NCBI RefSeq assembly: GCF_003458715.1
Contig: NZ_QRVI01000038.1
Span: forward strand, 1-14,824
From: Eubacterium sp. AF22-8LB
GTDB taxonomy: Bacteria; Bacillota_I; Bacilli_A; Erysipelotrichales; Erysipelotrichaceae
DNA: 14,824 nucleotides
Direction: 5' to 3'
Shown piece after piece: positions 8,578 to 14,824 of this stretch (positions are counted from its first letter, which is position 1; each line of letters opens with the position of its first letter). The notes under the pieces were generated by a model that ran no database searches, was not told the DNA's origin, and saw nothing but the letters and a program-made list of their open reading frames with translations. Position numbers and translations under genes: made by a program.

Positions 8578-9168
8578 ATGAAACCAAAAGAGTTTGTAGA
8601 ATCAACATGGCTAGACTATAGTGATGTGACTAGCGATTGTGTTTTGATGGATTTAAATGCTTATATTAAATTTCAGTTCTTGAAACATATAACTAAGGAA
8701 GTTGTGGCTGAGAAGTTATATGATCATTTTATGATGGTTGAACTAATGAATAATTGTGATTTTAATAAGTTGATCAAAAGATATTTTAAATGTTTGAATG
8801 AGATTTTAGAATCACAGATTGAAACATCGAAACAGAAGACGCGTGCACAGAAGTATTATGAAAAGGCGGTTTCTATTAGTAAATCTAAAGAAGTAAACTT
8901 TCAGGATTTGATGGATCATACACGTATTATGATGTGTTTGTATATGGCGGTTACTAAAAATCAATCGAAGTTGATCTCTGATTTTGATTTATCTAAAGAA
9001 TGTTTGGATATGGATACGATTCTTACTTTTGTTCGTAGAGAAACGGTTCCAGCACTTGGAATTAATAAGCGTAAGCCTCGTTTTGATTTCCATAATCCAT
9101 ATAATATGGATTCTTGTATCTTATTGATTTTGACATTGCTTTTATACAAATTAAAGGATGGAGACTAG
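8578..9168 (+). CDS. Unknown 196-aa protein A (paralogue of 14181-14798)
   Basis: I do not recognise the family. It is a mostly helical, charged, apparently cytosolic protein with a conserved N-terminal block (TWLDYSDVTSDCVLMDL, residues 10-26) and a short, very hydrophobic C-terminal stretch, ILLILTLLLYKL at 181-192. That stretch is shorter than a normal membrane span and more likely a packing or partner-binding helix. It aligns without gaps to the second copy at 14181, with 116 of 192 positions identical by hand count. The most constant parts are AEKLYDHF (44-51), QKYYE (91-95), SISKSK (99-104), TRIMM (115-119) and the C-terminus. GAGGAG at 8563-8568 serves ATG 8578. It ends 2 bp before B, and its last codons contain B's ribosome binding site, so A and B are probably translationally coupled. 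Codon use matches B and C rather than Z. Confidence 0.85.
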   Translation: MKPKEFVESTWLDYSDVTSDCVLMDLNAYIKFQFLKHITKEVVAEKLYDHFMMVELMNNCDFNKLIKRYFKCLNEILESQIETSKQKTRAQKYYEKAVSISKSKEVNFQDLMDHTRIMMCLYMAVTKNQSKLISDFDLSKECLDMDTILTFVRRETVPALGINKRKPRFDFHNPYNMDSCILLILTLLLYKLKDGD

Positions 9169-9170
9169 GT

Positions 9171-10208
9171 ATGGATGAAATTGAGGTAATACAAACAATA
9201 GAGGAACTGCGTAAATTCTTGAATGATAAGAATTTTATGGAAATCGTAGTTCGTCAAAAGAATAAGCGTTTTAAGAAGTTCTATCAGGTTGCTTTAAATA
9301 ACATTTTTAAAGAGGCAGAACAGCAGGTGGCTGCAAAAGAAGTTTTAAAGGCAGTTCAAAAGAATTCTAAATTATTAAATCAGAATATGAAGATGATGAA
9401 GAATTTATCTAAGATTCAAAATATAGGATTGATTTTGGATGGTGTGAATCTAGTTTCGACTTGGGCTACTTTTGCGATTCTATATGAAAAATTAAATTCT
9501 ATGGAAGAAGAGATTGTTGGTGCAATTGAAAAGGTTCAACAGACTTTAAATAAAGGGACTGCACTTCATATTAAAGCAGAATACAATAAGGTGATTAGTG
9601 ATTATCAGGATATGTTGGATTGTCGTAAGAAACAAAAGCCTTATAGTGAAGAACAAATGCGTAAGTTAGTGGATTCCTTATATGTTGTCTTGGATATGAT
9701 GATTGATTCTTTAAAATCCGATTTGATTGATAATAAGGACAATATGATTCTTACTGTATTTATGATGCTTTCAATGTATACAGCATCATTGCGTTTCTTT
9801 GATGAACAATATTATTTTAACTATAAAGATATTTTGAGTGGTGATGAAGTCTGGCATACGTCTCATAATAAGTGGATGAGTTTATATGATACTCTAACTC
9901 AATCTTGGTTTATTGAGTTGTTGCAAGATCATGGCATTTTTGATTTAGGTTTAAATACGGATGAAATGGATACGTATTATAATGAGTTCTTAGAACAGGT
10001 CCAAGATCAAAAACAAGAAGTGATTGATAATCAGGAAATTATTTTAACTCTTCAAGATACATCTTTATTGAATGTTTTTCATGAAAAGACGAGTGAAGAA
10101 ATTCAGAATGAATTGGAAAAAGAAATTTCTGAGATGTTTAATGGTATTGAGGGTGAGGATGCATCGAAATTATATGATTCGTTGCATAGTCAAATTCAAT
10201 ATGCATAA
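9171..10208 (+). CDS. Unknown 345-aa helical protein B with hydrophobic segment, candidate effector
   Basis: No recognised family. I chose ATG 9171, preceded by TGGAG at 9159-9163. An in-frame TTG at 9114 would give 19 more residues but lies inside A. Residues 24-83 are basic and helical (RQKNKRFKKF at 28-37, then QQVAAKEVLKAV) and look coiled-coil-like. A hydrophobic helix follows at about 84-105 (IGLILDGVNLVSTWATFAIL), immediately followed by an acidic amphipathic helix (KLNSMEEEIVGAIEKV). A second hydrophobic stretch is at about 191-209. The C-terminal 70 residues are acidic and helical. The pattern of coiled coil, single hydrophobic hairpin and amphipathic helix is seen in many uncharacterised bacterial proteins, some linked to membrane-acting defence; this is a resemblance, not a family match. 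It sits between A and the AAA+ ATPase, 14 bp before the latter. A second B appears to have begun at 14771 and was destroyed. Confidence 0.82.
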   Translation: MDEIEVIQTIEELRKFLNDKNFMEIVVRQKNKRFKKFYQVALNNIFKEAEQQVAAKEVLKAVQKNSKLLNQNMKMMKNLSKIQNIGLILDGVNLVSTWATFAILYEKLNSMEEEIVGAIEKVQQTLNKGTALHIKAEYNKVISDYQDMLDCRKKQKPYSEEQMRKLVDSLYVVLDMMIDSLKSDLIDNKDNMILTVFMMLSMYTASLRFFDEQYYFNYKDILSGDEVWHTSHNKWMSLYDTLTQSWFIELLQDHGIFDLGLNTDEMDTYYNEFLEQVQDQKQEVIDNQEIILTLQDTSLLNVFHEKTSEEIQNELEKEISEMFNGIEGEDASKLYDSLHSQIQYA

Positions 10209-10222
10209 AGAAGGTTGTAATT

Positions 10223-11521
10223 ATGGATATAGATGTAAAACAATCATTGGCTAAATTATTATTGGCATGTTCAAAAGAGCAGGAATTGATTGATAAAGAT
10301 GGTGGTCATTTAAATGTAAAGCAGGTTATTTTAAATAATATTGCTGGGTTTATAAAAATCATATCTTTAGATCATGCAGATCTTCGTATGGATTACTTTA
10401 ATAAAGTGTTTCTTGGTTCACAAGACAATTTGAATGACGTTATTTCTGTTCATTCTTGGTTTTCTGATTTTCAAACATTAAATTTAATGCCTATTGTAAA
10501 AGTTTTGTATGCAAAATTTGTGTATGAACTAGGCCGTTATTATTTGTTTAATAAGAATGATAAGAAGGATATTATAAAGGATTATTTTATTCAATACATT
10601 AAACTATTGGATATTAAACAAGAAGAGAAACCTTTAGCTGTTGATAGAGTCAAAGAAGAAATGGTTCAGGATGAAATTGAGGTGGAGTCTGAAGAATCTT
10701 TAGAAGATCTTCAAAAACAATTGGATTCCATGATTGGATTGGATGGAGTAAAACAACAGGTACATTCAATCATTAATGAATTGAAAATAGACGAACTTAA
10801 AAAGAGTAGGGGGTATAAGGTTTCGAATACTTCTAAACATCTTGTGTTTAAGGGAAATCCTGGTACTGGAAAGACAACGATTGCGCGATTATTATCTAAA
10901 ATTTATAAACAATTGGGAATCTTAGAAAATGTGCATTTAGTTGAAGTGGATCGTGGTGATTTGGTGGCTGGATATGTTGGACAAACAGCGTTAAAAACGA
11001 AGGAAAAGATTGATGAAGCTATGGGTGGCATTCTCTTTATTGATGAAGCTTATACTTTGGCTAAGGGTGAGAATGATTTTGGTCAAGAAGCCATTGATAC
11101 TTTATTAAAAGCGATGGAAGATCATCGTGATGAGTTTATTGTGATTGTTGCTGGATATGATGATCCAATGGAATCTTTCTTACAATCAAATCCGGGCTTA
11201 AAATCTAGATTTAATGAATATATTCATTTTGATGATTATTCTGAAGAAGAATTATTTTTAATTTTTGGATTGTTGTGTGAACAAAATGATTTTAGGATGG
11301 ATTTAGAAGCACAAGATACATTAAAGTCATATTTAAATGAGTTATGTAATCATAAGCCAGATAATTTTGCGAATGGTCGAGAAATGCGTAACTTGTTTGA
11401 TAAGAGTAAAAAGGCACATTCGAATCGTTTGGCTAGTTTGAATGAAATATCTGATAAGGATTTAATTACATTTAAAAAAGATGATTTATTACATGCAATA
11501 GAAGAAATGAATTTAGTATAA
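10223..11521 (+). CDS. AAA+ ATPase of the SpoVK/CbbX type (C)
   Basis: A 432-aa protein. An N-terminal helical domain (about 1-130), loosely reminiscent of the TerB-like helical domains that precede such ATPases, is followed by an acidic linker (about 131-168) and one AAA+ module. The module shows IGLDGVKQQV (171-180), Walker A GNPGTGKTT (211-219, K217), the pore-loop-like AGYVGQT (249-255), Walker B ILFIDEAYTLA (270-280, D274/E275), sensor 1 IVAGYDDPM (308-316), an arginine finger in NPGLKSRF (323-330, R329) and sensor 2 GREMRN (385-390). All catalytic residues are present, so it should be an active ring-forming remodeller. CbbX, SpoVK and type VII-secretion EccA share this core. There is no rubisco, sporulation or secretion gene nearby, so the substrate is most likely A, B or Z (inference). 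AGAAGG at 10209-10214 serves ATG 10223. It is the last gene of the operon. Confidence 0.92.
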   Translation: MDIDVKQSLAKLLLACSKEQELIDKDGGHLNVKQVILNNIAGFIKIISLDHADLRMDYFNKVFLGSQDNLNDVISVHSWFSDFQTLNLMPIVKVLYAKFVYELGRYYLFNKNDKKDIIKDYFIQYIKLLDIKQEEKPLAVDRVKEEMVQDEIEVESEESLEDLQKQLDSMIGLDGVKQQVHSIINELKIDELKKSRGYKVSNTSKHLVFKGNPGTGKTTIARLLSKIYKQLGILENVHLVEVDRGDLVAGYVGQTALKTKEKIDEAMGGILFIDEAYTLAKGENDFGQEAIDTLLKAMEDHRDEFIVIVAGYDDPMESFLQSNPGLKSRFNEYIHFDDYSEEELFLIFGLLCEQNDFRMDLEAQDTLKSYLNELCNHKPDNFANGREMRNLFDKSKKAHSNRLASLNEISDKDLITFKKDDLLHAIEEMNLV

Positions 11522-11527
11522 AAAGAT

Positions 11528-11612
11528 AAACTAACCCCACAAGCATTGGCATCTCGATCTACATCTTACTGGCACAGCCAACCCAGCTTTATCCATCACA
11601 AGTTAGTTTTTT
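11528..11612 (+). terminator. Large nested hairpin ending in T6; terminator or structured RNA
   Basis: Just after the ATPase stop, AAACTAAC (11528-11535) pairs with GTTAGTTT (11602-11609), and the run of T continues to 11612. Inside it AAGC (11541-11544) pairs with GCTT (11586-11589) and TTGGC (11546-11550) pairs with GCCAA (11577-11581), giving three properly nested stems around a 26-nt loop. Positions 11531-11600 are about 49% G+C with 26 C and only 8 G, unlike the flanks. It likely terminates the Z-A-B-C transcript. The long organised interior is unusual for a simple terminator. Confidence 0.5.
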
Positions 11613-11750
11613 CATGTATGATACTACATTTTATAAAATAATTCTAGAATGAAAAAGAGATGATACTATGTTAGGAACTAGTATTGATGATAGTATTAAT
11701 AACTTAAGCTAGATTTTGTGGTATCATATATGTAATGATATATCTTTTTT

Positions 11751-11791
11751 CAAATCAGTTTGAATAATACAATGTGGCATTGTCTGATTTG
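11751..11791 (+). promoter_or_regulatory. Nested inverted repeat in the leader of the histidine kinase gene
   Basis: CAAATCAG (11751-11758) is the reverse complement of CTGATTTG (11784-11791). Stacked directly inside, ACAATG (11769-11774) pairs with CATTGT (11778-11783) around a 3-nt loop. The two stems are contiguous on the 3' side. The structure ends 32 bases before ATG 11824. It could be an RNA leader element or an operator; the sequence alone does not say which. Confidence 0.4.
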
Positions 11792-11823
11792 TGATGATGC
11801 CTTTATTTTGTGGAGTTGAGGTT

Positions 11824-13860
11824 ATGCAGGATTTTAAGTTACTTACTAGACAATTGTTAGAAACATATCTAGGATCGAATATATTGAGTGATGTTGCGAT
11901 TCAAGATTTTTTAGATTCCAATGCGAGTATTATTGGTACGGGAAAACAAGAATTCTTTAAAAATATTGAGCACTTTTTAAATTCTTTCAAATTTGATGTG
12001 GAGAAAAGAAAGAATATTCATTTTGAATTTAAAGATTTAGAAATAGAAGAAAATATTGTGGATGATCAATGTGTCTTTGTGTATGGATCTGTTCAAATTT
12101 ATGGTCTTTATGATAAAGAAGTTACAATTATGCATTTGGATTCTCGCTTTACTATTGTTTATGGAATGAAAAATGGGCAATGGAAAGTACTTCATATTCA
12201 TCATTCGATTCCAGATAAAGAACAATTGGAAGATGAAGAGTTTCCAATTATTTTAAGTAAACAGGTGCAACAGGCTCGACATGAAGTTGAGGCATTATCG
12301 GCTGGGTATTCCTATATTTGTTTGATTAATCTAGAGACAGACGATGTGGAATTGATTAAAGGAAATAATATTCCCGGCTTAAACGGGCGTTATACTCAGA
12401 TGGATCATAATATATTATTAGAGCAAGTAAATCGTTTGATTACCGAACCATTTAGAGAGAGTAGTATTGAATTTTATGATAGTAAGACTATCGCAAAACG
12501 TCTTGAAGGAAAGAATTCCTTATTCCATACTTGTGAAAGGACAGATGGAACTTGGATTCTTTCGATGATTGTACCTCAAAAATACGATGAGAATGGTCAT
12601 ATAGTGAGTGTATTACTCGCAAATCGTGATTTTACGGAAGAAAAGAAGCGTGAGTTAGAACAAGAAGAGGCTTTACGCCAAGAAAAGATCAAGGCTGAAA
12701 AGGCGAATGAAGCTAAGTCTATATTCTTGTTTAATATGTCGCATGATATTCGTACACCGATGAATGCGATTGTGGGATATTCTCAATTGATGAAAAAGGA
12801 ATTAACAAATCCTAAACTGGTTCATTATCAAGAAATGATTGAACAATCCAGCAAATTATTACTTTCTATTATCAATAACGTGTTGGATATGGCTCGTGTT
12901 GAAAGTGGTAAGATGGAGTTGGATGAAAACTTTGAGGTGGTTGGAAATGTATCTCAACTTGTTTGTAGTGTATTTGCGGCAGAAGCTTCAAGAAAGAATA
13001 TTGAATTACATGAAAATGTGAATGTTGAACACAAATATGTTATTGTCGATTCTACAAAGATGCAGGAAATTCTATCCAATCTAATCAGTAATGCGATTAA
13101 ATATACGCCAGAAGGTGGTAAAGTTTTGATTGATGTACAAGAACATCCTTATGATAAAGAAGGATATGTATTGATTCAAACAAAGGTTACAGATACTGGT
13201 ATTGGAATGAGTGAAGAATTCTTGCCATCTTTATTTGATTTATTTACAAGAGAAAGAAATACAACTCTATCTAAAATTCCAGGTACAGGACTTGGTATGG
13301 CTATTGTCAAAAACTTTGTGGACTTAATGAATGGTAGTATAGAAGTAGAGAGTAAGCTTGGTAAGGGTAGTACTTTTACTATTACCATACCACATAAGCT
13401 TGCTGATAAAGATTATACTTATAGAAATATCGAATCTTCAAATGAATGTGATATTGATTTTAAGGGTAAAAGAATCTTATTGGCCGAAGATAATGAATTA
13501 AATGCAGAAATTACAAGTACTATTCTTAGTGAAATGGGTTTTGAAGTAAAGGTTGTAGAAGATGGAATTCTTTGTGTGAATGAAATCCAACGTCAACCAT
13601 CCAACACATATGATTTGATTTTAATGGATATTCAAATGCCAAATATGGATGGCTATAAGGCAACACATTGTATTCGACATCTTTCACAATTTGAAAAGGC
13701 CAATATTCCAATTATAGCTATGTCTGCCAATGCGTTTGAGGAAGATAAGAAAAAAGCATTTGATGCAAAGATGAATGATTATATAACGAAACCAATTGAC
13801 TTTCAAAAAATGGAAGTAGTATTAAAATATATATTGAGTAAACAGAATCCTCTTTGTTGA
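11824..13860 (+). CDS. Soluble hybrid histidine kinase/response regulator with NTF2-like sensor
   Basis: A 678-aa hybrid two-component protein without a signal peptide or membrane span. Residues 1 to about 130 look like an NTF2/SnoaL-type fold (FVYGSVQIYG, MKNGQWKVLHIHH), and about 150-272 is PAS-like. A coiled coil (272-297) leads to the dimerisation/phosphoacceptor domain with FNMSHDIRTPMNAI (H307). The kinase domain has N-box ISNAIKYTP (N423), G1 DTGIGMS (457-463) and G2 GTGLGMAI (487-494). The C-terminal receiver domain starts at RILLAEDNE, with phosphoacceptor D602 in LILMDIQMP and K656 in ITKP. There is no Hpt or DNA-binding domain, so the receiver must act on a partner or feed back on the kinase. 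ATG 11824 follows TGGAG at 11811-11815; an in-frame GTG at 11791 would add 11 residues but lies in the inverted repeat. Such soluble kinases are common in gut Firmicutes. A link to the neighbouring operon is possible but unproven. Confidence 0.9.
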   Translation: MQDFKLLTRQLLETYLGSNILSDVAIQDFLDSNASIIGTGKQEFFKNIEHFLNSFKFDVEKRKNIHFEFKDLEIEENIVDDQCVFVYGSVQIYGLYDKEVTIMHLDSRFTIVYGMKNGQWKVLHIHHSIPDKEQLEDEEFPIILSKQVQQARHEVEALSAGYSYICLINLETDDVELIKGNNIPGLNGRYTQMDHNILLEQVNRLITEPFRESSIEFYDSKTIAKRLEGKNSLFHTCERTDGTWILSMIVPQKYDENGHIVSVLLANRDFTEEKKRELEQEEALRQEKIKAEKANEAKSIFLFNMSHDIRTPMNAIVGYSQLMKKELTNPKLVHYQEMIEQSSKLLLSIINNVLDMARVESGKMELDENFEVVGNVSQLVCSVFAAEASRKNIELHENVNVEHKYVIVDSTKMQEILSNLISNAIKYTPEGGKVLIDVQEHPYDKEGYVLIQTKVTDTGIGMSEEFLPSLFDLFTRERNTTLSKIPGTGLGMAIVKNFVDLMNGSIEVESKLGKGSTFTITIPHKLADKDYTYRNIESSNECDIDFKGKRILLAEDNELNAEITSTILSEMGFEVKVVEDGILCVNEIQRQPSNTYDLILMDIQMPNMDGYKATHCIRHLSQFEKANIPIIAMSANAFEEDKKKAFDAKMNDYITKPIDFQKMEVVLKYILSKQNPLC

Positions 13861-13867
13861 GGGTTCT
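13844..13867 (+). terminator. Hairpin overlapping the histidine kinase stop codon
   Basis: AGAATCCTC (13844-13852) pairs with GAGGGTTCT (13859-13867) through nine pairs, one of them G-U, around a 6-nt loop. The TGA stop (13858-13860) spans the loop and the 3' arm. The following AATTTATAT is a weak U-tract, so termination may be inefficient. Confidence 0.55.
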
Positions 13868-14180
13868 AATTTATATAAAAAGTCAAAGCTGACCTTATCT
13901 ACTATAATGAAAATTAGGCGTTTTAGATCAAATAAGAACAATCGCAACAAATTGAATGGAATTCACAATATTTTTACATTGGACATTTATAATAGGAATT
14001 AGCTACCGGATGTGGTAATGGTGAACCCACTGAATTAAAAGTGATATTTGCTTGAGTTCTTTGCAGGTTCTTCTGTTTTCTGTAAGAGCAGAATATGTCT
14101 ATGATGAAGAATACGACTATTATTGTTGCAATAAAATTACTTATTATTTAATTGGATTCGTATAAAAAAGAGAGGTAAAT
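13868..14180. other. 313-bp gap with possible decayed coding fragments
   Basis: No intact gene. One + strand frame reads as protein-like from 13936 to 14052 (for example ELATGCGNGEPTELK at 13996-14040) but is interrupted by stops at 13990-13995 and ends in TGA at 14053. A second frame is open without a start codon from 14034 to 14162 (including VRAEYVYDEEYDYYCC at 14082-14129). I cannot name either. Isolated TATAAT boxes at 13903-13908 and 13988-13993 lack good -35 partners. AGAGG at 14171-14175 serves the gene at 14181. Confidence 0.4.
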
Positions 14181-14798
14181 ATGGAAGTACGAGAATTAAT
14201 TGAAAATACATGGTTAGAGTTTGATGATGTAACTCGTGACTGTGTTTTATTAGATTTGAATAATTTCATTGAATTTAAGTCTATGAAAGAACCTTCTAGG
14301 GAAGGAATCGCAGAAAAATTGTATGATCATTTTGAAAAGGTTGAATTAAAGAATAAGGTGAATTTTAATAAGTTAATCAAATGGTATTTTAAGAAAATAA
14401 ATGAAATCTTAGAATACCGAATTGAAGATGCTGAACCAAAAACACATGCCCAGAAGTACTATGAAAGAGCCATTTCGATTTCTAAGTCAAAACAAGTTTT
14501 TTTTCAAGACATTGTTGACTATACTCGTATTATGATGACCTTATATATGGAGGCTATTAAAAATCAAACGGAATCTATTTCTGATTTTAACTTATCAAAG
14601 GATTGGTTAGATTTAGATCTTATTTTAACTAATATTCGCGAAGAAACAATTCCTTTAGAAGGATTAAATAGACGTATACATTGTTTTGATACTACAGATC
14701 TATATGGATATGATTCTAATATTTTATTGATTTTAACATTGCTTCTATACAAATTAAATGGTGAGTATAAATGTCAACTTAAAAATGTACAGTTTTGA
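14181..14798 (+). CDS. Second copy of protein A (A'), 3' end altered by an adjacent insertion
   Basis: A 205-aa protein aligning residue for residue, without gaps, with the 196-aa protein at 8578 over positions 1-192 (116 identical by hand count), including the identical end ILLILTLLLYKL at 181-192. After LNGEYK the frame runs on as CQLKNVQF into tandem repeats that look like the end of an insertion element, so the last residues are probably not native. The ribosome binding site is AGAGG, five bases before ATG 14181. Its own function is unknown; see the first copy. It is not preceded by a Z-like gene: the kinase and a decayed gap stand there instead. Downstream, ATG 14771 lies exactly where B starts relative to A. 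Confidence 0.85.
   Translation: MEVRELIENTWLEFDDVTRDCVLLDLNNFIEFKSMKEPSREGIAEKLYDHFEKVELKNKVNFNKLIKWYFKKINEILEYRIEDAEPKTHAQKYYERAISISKSKQVFFQDIVDYTRIMMTLYMEAIKNQTESISDFNLSKDWLDLDLILTNIREETIPLEGLNRRIHCFDTTDLYGYDSNILLILTLLLYKLNGEYKCQLKNVQF
14771..14782 (+). pseudogene. Start of a second B gene, cut after three codons
   Basis: By analogy with the A/B junction at 9150-9171, a B' gene should start about 12-15 bp after the shared CAAATTAAA. ATG 14771 is in that place, preceded by GGTGAG at 14760-14765, but it reads only Met-Ser-Thr before TAA at 14780-14782, where insertion-like repeats begin. The reading as a disrupted B' rests on synteny; three codons are too few to show homology. Confidence 0.4.
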
Positions 14799-14824
14799 TC
14801 ATTTAAGAATGTACAATATTGACC
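14784..14824. mobile_element. Tandem repeats resembling the end of an IS21-family-type element (partial)
   Basis: Two copies of a 17-bp motif, AATGTACAGTTTTGATC (14784-14800) and AATGTACAATATTGACC (14808-14824), match at 14 of 17 positions and are spaced 24 bp apart. IS21-family insertion sequences carry multiple copies of such transposase-binding repeats at each end, often TGTACA-containing in Firmicutes (from memory). The window stops here, so no istA/istB gene or opposite end is visible. The outer boundary is likely TGTACA at 14786 or slightly before. Confidence 0.45.

Noticed and set aside
9114..9170. TTG start at 9114 giving B an extra 19 residues
   Set aside because: It sits inside A with no ribosome binding site, while ATG 9171 has TGGAG at a good distance, and the equivalent ATG is retained at the second copy.
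10072..10254. 60-codon + strand frame across the B/C junction
   Set aside because: It overlaps the 3' end of B out of frame and runs through the ATPase ribosome binding site; its composition (Met/Arg/Lys-rich) is typical of a shifted frame.
1..14824. CRISPR array, tRNA, rRNA or diversity-generating repeat structure
   Set aside because: No regularly spaced direct repeats with unique spacers, no tRNA-like cloverleaf and no reverse transcriptase were seen; the only tandem repeat is the pair at 14784-14824.

Overview
The window is low-GC DNA, roughly 30-35% G+C by sampling, with strong AAGGAG-type ribosome binding sites, frequent TTG starts and every convincing gene on the + strand. It reads as a chromosomal defence or accessory island of a Bacillota gut-type anaerobe. 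An Erysipelotrichia-like host is my best guess, but that is inference. No rRNA, tRNA, CRISPR array or replication gene was found.

Layout, left to right. (1) 68-5731: a Type III restriction endonuclease subunit (res) that appears to lack its N-terminus. It overlaps a SIR2-domain gene, which overlaps a HerA-type ATPase gene. The last two form a SIR2-HerA (Nezha-like) anti-phage pair, coupled here behind a restriction subunit. An excellent intrinsic terminator at 5851-5886 closes the block. (2) 6168-11521: a tight four-gene operon with gaps of 19, 2 and 14 bp. It encodes a 796-aa zinc-ribbon protein with four ~86-residue repeats (here Z), a 196-aa protein of unknown family (A), a 345-aa helical protein with a hydrophobic segment (B), and a SpoVK/CbbX-type AAA+ ATPase (C). 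I do not recognise this combination as a named system; it is the best candidate for something undescribed. (3) 11522-11823: a C-rich, structured intergenic region. (4) 11824-13860: a soluble hybrid histidine kinase/response regulator with an NTF2/SnoaL-like N-terminal domain and no output domain. (5) 13868-14180: apparently non-coding, with possible decayed coding fragments. (6) 14181-14798: a second copy of A, about 60% identical without gaps. It is followed by the start codon of what should be a second B gene, which is cut after three codons by tandem repeats that look like one end of an IS21-family-type insertion sequence.

Working model (inference): the island stacks restriction, NAD-depleting SIR2-HerA defence, and a Z-A-B-C system in which Z may sense a nucleic acid, C remodels a complex, and B is a candidate membrane-facing effector. 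The A-B-C core seems to have been duplicated, with the second copy broken by an insertion. The SIR2/HerA/Z genes are visibly more AT-rich than res, A, B, C and the kinase, which suggests assembly from modules of different origin.
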